This document shows positions 1 through 5,232 of a stretch of 8,128 nt of DNA, one piece after another. The translations under genes were made by a program, and so were the position numbers. The notes under the pieces were generated by a model. The model did no database searches, was not told where the DNA came from, and was given only the letters and a program-made list of their open reading frames with translations. The stretch covers positions 1-8,128 of the forward strand of contig JAGGWL010000262.1 of the NCBI GenBank assembly GCA_021157555.1, read 5' to 3'. This stretch comes from Deltaproteobacteria bacterium. Lineage in GTDB: Bacteria; Desulfobacterota; Desulfobacteria; Desulfobacterales; BuS5. Each line of letters begins with the position of its first letter. The stretch's first letter is position 1.

Positions 1-68
1 CGGCTTCCATGGCTCACGCAAGCCAGGCTGCAGGTGAAGTTTTAAAACATTTGGGGGTGAGCGGATGA
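1..68 (+). CDS. 3' end of an upstream gene, probably an HdrA/QmoA-like flavoprotein
   Basis: Frame 3 is open from the window edge to a TGA at 66-68 and encodes about 21 residues ending in KHLGVSG. The stop overlaps the next ATG (65-67) as ATGA, the usual sign of translational coupling inside an operon. The alanine-rich tail (MAHASQAAGEVLKHL) resembles the C-terminal helix of HdrA/QmoA-type FAD proteins, where a 'xxAQAsaAA' segment closes the flavin domain. An HdrA/QmoA-like gene is also the expected neighbour of the next two genes. The other two forward frames hit stops earlier (43-45 and 35-37). That this is a real coding end is well supported by the overlap; the family assignment is inferred from a very short tail and from context. 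Confidence 0.6.
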   Translation, partial: ASMAHASQAAGEVLKHLGVSG

Positions 69-1723
69 ATGATATTATAAATAATGATATGAAAAAAATA
101 ACAGTCAATACCGAGGTGCTTATTGTCGGCGGCAGCGTTGCAGGCTTAAAAGCTGCTTCGGGAATTGCCGACTGTGGATATAAGGTATGTCTGATTGAGA
201 GTAATTCCAAAGTTGACATTCAAAAAGAACCAGAGCTGCTGACCGGATTAAGCGGGCAGGAGCTTACAAGTCTTCAAGACCTTGAAAAAAAGGTATTATT
301 AAACAGCCAGATTGAAATTCTGACCAGCACCAATTTGGTTGGGGTTAACGGTGTTCCAGGTGATTTTAGTCTTAAACTGGAAAATAAAGATGGAATTATT
401 GAAAAAAAAGCAGGCGCTATTGTAATTGCGACCGGTTTTGCCATCAAGCCATTGAATGATAAATATCAGCTTTCTTTATCAGATAATATTATAACCCAGT
501 CTCAGCTTGAAGAGATACTATCAGGTGGAAATCAATCAGCCAGGGAAAAGCTGGCAGGTAAAACAGTTGCGTTTCTTCTTGGTTTCGGAAATTATGGGTA
601 TCCGTTTGTAATGGAGAGACTTGTTCGCAGCATTCTTGCAATTGAACAGATTGAAGGCTGCACTTCCTACGTTTATGCAGGTGATTTAAAAGTTGCTTCA
701 GACTCTCTGGAAAGAATCTATAAAGAAACCAGGGATAATGGAGCCACATACTTTAAACTACCGGAAATGCCGGAAATCAGCCAGGATGGGAAAAAAGTCA
801 CTTTTTTTGATCCGGTCTTAAGGCAGAATCTTGAACTTTCTCCAGATTTGCTGGTTATTGAGGAAGAAATCTGCGCGGGTCAAAGTAATGATGAACTGGC
901 CGGACTTTTGCGTATAGATCTGGAAGCAACCGGGTTTATGCAAAAAGATAATGTTCACCGTTTTCCTGTTTCTTCCAACAGGGAAGGTATCTTTGTTATC
1001 GGCGAAAGCCGTGAAGTACAAAATCTGCCTTTGGAAATCACAGATGCAGCCAATGCTGTTCTTGGAGTAAAAAATCTTCTGGGTGACGGCACAAGGATGG
1101 CACCAAAAGAAACAGGTGTTGTAGACACAGGGAAATGTGTATTTTGCATTACCTGTTATCGTTGCTGCCCGCATGGCGCCATTTATTGGAACGAAGATAA
1201 CAAGGCTGTCATATCTCCCCTTGCCTGTCAGGCCTGCGGTATCTGTGCCAGTGAATGCCCGATGGATGCAATCCAGATCGGCGGTTTTGAAGATACTGAC
1301 ATTAAAGAGGAAATTAAACAATCAATTGAACCTGAAGCAAAAGTTCCTCAAATTGTAGCTTTCTGTTGTAGAAACTCTGCCTTTGAGGCCGGATTGATGG
1401 CAAAAACATTTGACATGCCGATTCCCGATGGCCTAAAAATGATAAAGGTGCCATGTGCCGGAAAGATTGATCTGGATTATATATTGACCGCTTTTGTGGA
1501 AGGCGCGGACGGCGTCCTGGTTTTGACTTGTCATAATGGAAACTGCAAATCAGAACATGGAAATATCTTTGCAGAATGGCGTGTCGACGATGCTCATCGC
1601 ATGCTGGAAGAATCAGGTTTTGGAAAAGAACGGCTGCAGTTTGCTACTATGGCTTCCAACACAGGTAGTCGTTTTTCGGCTATTGTTTGCGATATGGAAA
1701 AAACTATAAACAATTTAGCTTAG
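65..1723 (+). CDS. HdrA/QmoB-like FAD and iron-sulfur protein with C-terminal MvhD domain
   Basis: This 552-residue protein is a cytoplasmic electron-transfer subunit of the heterodisulfide-reductase/Qmo type. Residues 17-46 form an N-terminal Rossmann FAD-binding motif (EVLIVGGSVAGLKAA), in which the middle Gly of GxGxxG is Ser24. The flavin domain runs to about residue 345. Two [4Fe-4S] motifs of the form CX2CX2CX3CP follow: C358/C361/C364/C368 and C388/C391/C394/C398. From about residue 428 to the end lies an MvhD/FlpD domain, recognisable by AFCCRNSAFEAG, VPCAGKID, the GADGVLVL segment and TCHNGNC (cysteines 434/435, 464, 489, 494). In known Hdr/Mvh and Qmo complexes this domain carries a [2Fe-2S] centre and relays electrons to the flavin. 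There is no signal peptide or membrane segment. The start is set by the ATGA overlap and the GGGGGTGA just upstream. At 552 residues it is, from memory, shorter than typical QmoB or full HdrA. The electron donor is unknown. Confidence 0.9.
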   Translation: MNDIINNDMKKITVNTEVLIVGGSVAGLKAASGIADCGYKVCLIESNSKVDIQKEPELLTGLSGQELTSLQDLEKKVLLNSQIEILTSTNLVGVNGVPGDFSLKLENKDGIIEKKAGAIVIATGFAIKPLNDKYQLSLSDNIITQSQLEEILSGGNQSAREKLAGKTVAFLLGFGNYGYPFVMERLVRSILAIEQIEGCTSYVYAGDLKVASDSLERIYKETRDNGATYFKLPEMPEISQDGKKVTFFDPVLRQNLELSPDLLVIEEEICAGQSNDELAGLLRIDLEATGFMQKDNVHRFPVSSNREGIFVIGESREVQNLPLEITDAANAVLGVKNLLGDGTRMAPKETGVVDTGKCVFCITCYRCCPHGAIYWNEDNKAVISPLACQACGICASECPMDAIQIGGFEDTDIKEEIKQSIEPEAKVPQIVAFCCRNSAFEAGLMAKTFDMPIPDGLKMIKVPCAGKIDLDYILTAFVEGADGVLVLTCHNGNCKSEHGNIFAEWRVDDAHRMLEESGFGKERLQFATMASNTGSRFSAIVCDMEKTINNLA

Positions 1724-1759
1724 AAGTTGCGTTAAAAAATATTTAGGGGGTTTATACAA

Positions 1760-3079
1760 ATGACTGAGGAAGCTGTAAAGCTTGGAAAGAAGGAAAAAAG
1801 TTATTTTATAGACAAGGTTAAGGAAATCCTCCCTGATGGCGGAAATCTCAACCTTTGTCTTACATGCGGAGCCTGCTCTTCAGGATGCCCCGCAACAGGC
1901 CTGGATGATATGGATCCTAGAAAATTTCTCCGTATGGCCGCGCTGGGAATGGATGAAGAGATTATTAAATCAAATTGGCCGTGGATGTGTACTTTATGCC
2001 AAAGATGTATTTATGTTTGTCCCATGAAAATTAATATTCCACAATTAGTCCATTATGCAAGGCAGCTCAGGCCTAGAGAAGAACGTCCAAAAGGAATTCT
2101 CGGCTCTTGTGATATGGCCTTAAGAAATGACTCTTGCAGCGCCATGGGAGCAACTCCTGAAGATTTTACATTTGTGGTTGAAGATGTTCTTGAGGAATAT
2201 AAAGAGGCACAGCCTGAATTTGCCGATATGGAAGCGCCGGTTGATAAACAGGGAGCAGAATTCTTTTTAAACCAGAATTCCAGAGAGCCTGTAACCGAAC
2301 CTGACGAGATGGTTCCGCTTTGGAAAATTTTGCACCTTGTTGGAGCAAACTGGACATACGGCAGCAAGGGGTGGGGCGGAGAAAATTACTGTATGTTTCT
2401 TGCTGACGATGATGCGTGGAAACATATTATTAAAACAAGTGTCAATCATGCAGAGGACCTTGGCTGCAAAGTTTATCTTAATACTGAATGAGGTCATGCT
2501 ACATTTGCAGTCCGGGACGGACTGAGAAAATTCAATGTTAAACACGATCTTGAAATTGCAACCATTTATCAATATTATGCCAAATGGATACGTGAGGGTA
2601 AACTTAAAGTAAATTCAGATTGGAATAAGGATTTAAAAATTAAATTTACTGTACAAGATCCTTGCCAGATTATTCGTAAGAGTTATGGAGATCCTGTAGC
2701 TGAAGATTTGCGTTTTGTTGTAAAATCAATAGTAGGTGAAGAAAACTTTATAGATATGACTCCGAACAGATCAAATAATTTTTGCTGTGGAGGAGGAGGA
2801 GGTTTTCTCCAGTCAGGTTTTAATGAGCAGCGGCTTGCCTTTGGTAAGATTAAAGATGAGCAGATTAAAGCAACAGGAGCCGATTACTGTATAGCAGGTT
2901 GTCATAATTGTCATGATCAGATTCACAAACTTAGCGCGCATTATGGAAGCAACTACCCTGTTGTTCATCTATGGACGCTCTTGTGCCTTTCACTTGGGAT
3001 TCTTGGCCCTAACGAACGGGAATATCTGGGTGATGATTTAAAAGAAGTTGCTGTATTTCATCCTGAAACTGCGTTATAA
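1760..3079 (+). CDS. HdrC-HdrB fusion (HdrD-like) iron-sulfur oxidoreductase, predicted selenoprotein
   Basis: Read with TGA 2489-2491 as selenocysteine, this is one 439-residue protein. Its role should be the catalytic or terminal subunit of the Hdr-like complex encoded just upstream. The HdrC-like N-terminus has two [4Fe-4S] motifs: C33/C36/C39/C43-P and C77/C80/C83/C87-P. The C-terminal half is HdrB-like. A degenerate first CCG module holds C211 and Sec244 in the context NTE-Sec-GH. A complete second module has C302, C342-C343-G and C381-X2-C384 (CX39CCX37CX2C), the pattern that binds the noncubane [4Fe-4S] pair in HdrB/HdrD. The frame after the TGA stays open for 195 codons with conserved family motifs, so truncation is unlikely. 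The start has AGGGGG at 1745-1750, nine bases upstream, and the gene lies 36 bp after the previous stop. No membrane segment is seen. Substrate unknown; alternatives are a Qmo-associated HdrBC or another soluble disulfide or ferredoxin oxidoreductase. Confidence 0.88.
2489..2491 (+). other. In-frame TGA read as selenocysteine (Sec244)
   Basis: This TGA is the only in-frame stop between the ATG at 1760 and the TAA at 3077. The flanking residues VYLNTE and GHATFAVRDGL match a segment where HdrD-like proteins, as I recall the family, carry Cys in a TECGH motif. UGA is therefore at a Cys position, the usual selenocysteine replacement. A hairpin suited to a bacterial SECIS begins 12 bases downstream. 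No selA, selB, selC or selD gene is in the window, so decoding capacity must be checked elsewhere in the genome. Confidence 0.88.
2504..2528 (+). promoter_or_regulatory. Bacterial-type SECIS element (selenocysteine insertion hairpin)
   Basis: Downstream of the UGA, CAGTCC (2508-2513) pairs perfectly with GGACTG (2519-2524) around the five-base loop GGGAC (2514-2518). A G/A mismatch is followed by three further pairs, TTT (2504-2506) with GAA (2526-2528), one of them G-U. The loop begins 22 bases after the UGA and opens with G residues. Bacterial SECIS elements are known to lie inside the coding region just after the UGA and to carry a G in the first positions of the apical loop, where SelB binds. 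The hairpin also encodes residues about 248-256 of the protein. Confidence 0.8.
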
Positions 3080-3090
3080 TTCAGTCAAAC

Positions 3091-3126
3091 AAAGAATTCG
3101 GCCGGTTACATCCAGCCGAATTCTTT
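3091..3126 (+). terminator. Probable intrinsic terminator of the Hdr-like operon
   Basis: AAAGAATTCGGC (3091-3102) and GCCGAATTCTTT (3115-3126) are perfect 12-bp inverted repeats around a 12-base loop, starting 12 bases after the TAA of the HdrD-like gene. The right arm ends in TTCTTT and continues into AATTTATAAATT, so the U-tract is weak but present. The flanking A-run and T-run make it usable on both strands. Position and symmetry support a rho-independent terminator. Confidence 0.75.
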
Positions 3127-3220
3127 AATTTATAAATTAACTCCTCTGTACTTTTTTTCCATTATACCCTCTATTCTCATTTCTGATATTCTTCATTTTT
3201 TACACTTTTAACGGTTTTTG

Positions 3221-3365
3221 CCTTTTTCTTAATAACCAGCATGCCCTGTAGAACACAACAAAATATAAAATTGTGTAGGGGCGAACCTTGTGTTCGCCCT
3301 TCGCATATAAATTCATCATTTTCTTATAAAAATAACAAATCAATACTGCTGGTTATAAAAAAAGG
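3221..3365. repeat. Possible MITE-like element with imperfect terminal inverted repeats
   Basis: A left arm at 3221-3241 and a right arm at 3347-3365 are inverted copies. The core ATAACCAGCA (3232-3241) is perfectly complementary to TGCTGGTTAT (3347-3356). Pairing extends outward through CCTTTTT on the left and AAAAAAAGG on the right, with a small offset and one mismatch. Between the arms are about 105 bases without a gene, including the GTAGGGGCG-type palindrome. No clear target-site duplication is visible. A non-autonomous insertion is one reading; a long-range stem by chance in AT-rich DNA is the other. Confidence 0.4.
3277..3301. repeat. GTAGGGGCG-type dispersed palindrome, copy 1
   Basis: GGGCGAAC (3279-3286) pairs with GTTCGCCC (3292-3299) around loop CTTGT. 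One G-T pair and one A-T pair extend it to 3277 and 3301. The left edge GTAGGGGCG (3275-3283) is identical to that of the palindrome at 5205-5232, while the inner arms differ. A shared outer motif with compensated inner arms is typical of dispersed intergenic palindromes. It lies inside the candidate inverted-repeat element and has no coding potential. Confidence 0.65.
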
Positions 3366-3401
3366 AAATTATCAGGTATTTTTTTTAAAAAAAATTGATT
3401 T

Positions 3402-3415
3402 TTGATATAAGTCAA
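3402..3415 (+). promoter_or_regulatory. FNR/CRP-family operator candidate upstream of hcp
   Basis: TTGAT-ATAA-GTCAA matches nine of ten defined bases of the FNR consensus TTGATnnnnATCAA. It lies about 95 bases upstream of the hcp start codon. In sulfate reducers and other anaerobes hcp is known to be controlled by CRP/FNR-family regulators such as HcpR, which respond to nitrite or nitric oxide stress. Location and symmetry fit an activator site. Which family member binds cannot be told from one site, and AT-rich DNA raises the chance of a random match. Confidence 0.5.
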
Positions 3416-3442
3416 GGTAAACAAATGCTCTATACAGTAATT

Positions 3443-3448
3443 TAGAAT
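3443..3448 (+). promoter_or_regulatory. Possible -10 box of the hcp promoter
   Basis: TAGAAT matches five of six bases of TATAAT. There is no good -35 hexamer at the usual spacing, which would fit activator dependence on the TTGAT-type site centred near 3408. That centre would lie about 46 bases upstream of a start near 3455, a few bases further than the classic -41.5 position. TATACA at 3431-3436 is a weaker alternative. Confidence 0.3.
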
Positions 3449-3510
3449 CAAAAAGGGAAAAAATGACAAAAAAAATATTTACAAACAATCATTAATTTAA
3501 GGAGGCAATT

Positions 3511-5175
3511 ATGTTTTGTTTTCAATGTCAGGAAACAGCTAAAAATCAAGGCTGTACAGTAAAGGGTGTTTGCGGAAAATCGGAAGAGACAGCAAACCTG
3601 CAGGATCTTTTAATTTATGCGTTAAGAGGTATAGCAGTTTATAGTGAAAAGGCAAAAGAGTTCGGTATCCATGATAAGGAAACCGGATTATTTGTTGCCC
3701 AGGGCCTTTTTACAACAATCACCAACGCAAACTGGGATAATGACCGATTTATAGCCATAATCAAAGAGGCTTTAAAACGAAGGGAAGCACTTAAAGAAAA
3801 ATTCCTGAGTGCATATAAAGAAAAAAATGGAAAAGATTTTGATGAAAAAATACATCATTCAGCAACATGGTTTTCAGATAATGCCGACGAATTTAATGAA
3901 AAAGCAAAATCTGTAGGAGTTCTTTCAACAAAAGATGAAGATGTTCGCTCTTTAAGGGAGCTTTTGATCATCGGTTTAAAAGGAGTTGCTGCATATGCCG
4001 ATCATGCGGCTCTTTTGGGATGTGAAAAAGAAGATATCTACGATTTTCTCATGGAAGCCCTTGCTTCAACCACAAAAGATTTATCTGTTGATGATATGGT
4101 CGCACTTGTCATGAAAGCCGGAGAGATTTCAGTAAATACAATGGCCCTGCTGGATGAAGCGAATACATCTGCTTACGGAAATCCGGAAATTACTGAAGTC
4201 AACATAGGTGTTGGAAAAAATCCCGGGATTTTAATCAGCGGGCACGATCTTAAGGATATGGAAGAACTTTTAGAACAAACAAAAGGAACCGGAATAGATG
4301 TATATACCCACGGTGAAATGCTTCCTGCCCATTATTATCCGGCATTTAAAAAGTATGATAATTTCATCGGCAACTACGGTAATGCATGGTTTCACCAGAA
4401 TAAAGAATTTGAGTCCTTTAATGGGCCTATTCTGATGACCACAAATTGTATTATTCCCATGAAAAAAAATAATACATATCAAAACAGAATTTTTACTACC
4501 GGAATGACAGGATATCCTGATATAAAACATATTCAGGACAGACAAAAAGGCGGATCAAAGGATCTTTCCGAAATTATTGAGCTGGCAAAAAAATGTAATT
4601 CTCCTACTGAAATTGAAACAGGCAAGATTGTCGGAGGATTTGCTCACAACCAGGTCATAGCTCTTGCAGATAAGGTAGTCGCTGCTGTAAAATCTGGAGC
4701 AATTAAACGTTTTGTAGTTATGGCCGGATGTGATGGACGACAAAAATCGAGAAGCTACTATACTGAATTGGCTGAAAAACTGCCCAGTGATACTGTGATC
4801 CTCACAGCCGGATGTGCAAAATATCGCTACAACAAACTTGATCTTGGTGATATCGGCGGAATTCCACGAATACTTGATGCGGGCCAGTGTAATGACAGTT
4901 ATTCTCTTGCGGTAATCGCTCTTAAGCTAAAAGAAGTGTTTGGGCTGGACGATATTAACGATCTGCCTATTTCATACGATATTGCCTGGTATGAACAAAA
5001 AGCAGTAGCAGTTCTTTTGGCTCTTCTTTTTCTCGGAGTTAAAGGTATTCGTCTTGGGCCGACTATCCCCGCATTTTTTTCACCAAATGTTCTCAACGTT
5101 CTGGTAGAAAAATTCGACATTAAACCAATAGACTCAGTAGAAACAGATATTGAGGCAATGATGGCAGGAAAGTAA
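3511..5175 (+). CDS. hcp: Hybrid cluster protein (hydroxylamine reductase), class I
   Basis: This 554-residue protein is a full-length Hcp, a cytoplasmic iron-sulfur-oxo enzyme. It reduces hydroxylamine in vitro and is implicated in nitric oxide reduction or S-nitrosylation chemistry in vivo. The N-terminal cluster motif is C3-X2-C6-X8-C15-X5-C21, the class I arrangement of strict anaerobes. All hybrid-cluster ligands known from the Desulfovibrio structure are present, shifted by one residue: H245, E269, C313, C407 (the persulfide cysteine), C435, C460, E495 and K497. Signature stretches are SGHDLKD, THGEMLPA, MAGCDGR, AGCAKYRYN and DAGQCND. The start has a perfect AAGGAGG five bases upstream. 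Hcp reductase (hcr) is not adjacent, as is usual for class I genes. It stands alone, with its own likely FNR/CRP-type control, and is convergent with the helicase gene. Confidence 0.97.
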   Translation: MFCFQCQETAKNQGCTVKGVCGKSEETANLQDLLIYALRGIAVYSEKAKEFGIHDKETGLFVAQGLFTTITNANWDNDRFIAIIKEALKRREALKEKFLSAYKEKNGKDFDEKIHHSATWFSDNADEFNEKAKSVGVLSTKDEDVRSLRELLIIGLKGVAAYADHAALLGCEKEDIYDFLMEALASTTKDLSVDDMVALVMKAGEISVNTMALLDEANTSAYGNPEITEVNIGVGKNPGILISGHDLKDMEELLEQTKGTGIDVYTHGEMLPAHYYPAFKKYDNFIGNYGNAWFHQNKEFESFNGPILMTTNCIIPMKKNNTYQNRIFTTGMTGYPDIKHIQDRQKGGSKDLSEIIELAKKCNSPTEIETGKIVGGFAHNQVIALADKVVAAVKSGAIKRFVVMAGCDGRQKSRSYYTELAEKLPSDTVILTAGCAKYRYNKLDLGDIGGIPRILDAGQCNDSYSLAVIALKLKEVFGLDDINDLPISYDIAWYEQKAVAVLLALLFLGVKGIRLGPTIPAFFSPNVLNVLVEKFDIKPIDSVETDIEAMMAGK

Positions 5176-5204
5176 AAAAATTGTTTTTGTTGTTATGTAA
5201 GATA

Positions 5205-5232
5205 GTAGGGGCGGTTCACGAACCGCCTCTAC
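5205..5232. repeat. GTAGGGGCG-type dispersed palindrome, copy 2, between convergent genes
   Basis: GTAGGGGCGGTT (5205-5216) pairs with AACCGCCTCTAC (5221-5232) through 12 pairs, one of them G-T, around loop CACG. It begins 29 bases after the hcp stop and includes the TAG stop of the convergent helicase (5229-5231, read on the minus strand). It shares its outer GTAGGGGCG with the palindrome at 3277-3301. Its position suits a bidirectional transcription barrier, but no U-tract follows the stem directly on either strand, so it is not a textbook intrinsic terminator. Confidence 0.75.

Larger units (their letters stand above)
3080..3510. other. Intergenic region between the Hdr-like operon and hcp
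   Basis: These 431 bases hold no convincing gene. In order they contain a terminator palindrome, an AT-rich stretch without recognisable features (about 3130-3220), a possible MITE-like element with a central palindrome, an FNR/CRP-type operator candidate with a possible -10 box, and the AAGGAGG ribosome binding site of hcp (3499-3505). A ten-codon reading frame at 3463-3495 is too short and too lysine-rich to call. The region separates two independent transcription units on the same strand. Confidence 0.75.

Noticed and set aside
818..1321. Minus-strand open frames opposite the HdrA-like, HdrD-like and hcp genes
   Set aside because: They are antisense to strongly conserved coding sequence, lack ribosome binding sites and show no recognisable protein motifs.
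2789..2802. Run of GGA repeats as an internal ribosome binding site
   Set aside because: It is explained by the glycine codons of the conserved CCGGGGG motif, and no start codon lies at a suitable distance.
2492..3079. Separate downstream gene starting at TTG 2708, or a pseudogene split by a nonsense mutation
   Set aside because: The TTG lies in the middle of a conserved CCG module with no ribosome binding site. The frame is continuous from 2492, codon use looks normal on both sides, and the TGA sits at a probable Cys position followed by a SECIS-like hairpin.
3463..3495. Ten-codon leader peptide upstream of hcp (MTKKIFTNNH)
   Set aside because: It has only a weak AAGGG upstream, is very short, and arises easily in A-rich DNA; no attenuator-like structure follows.
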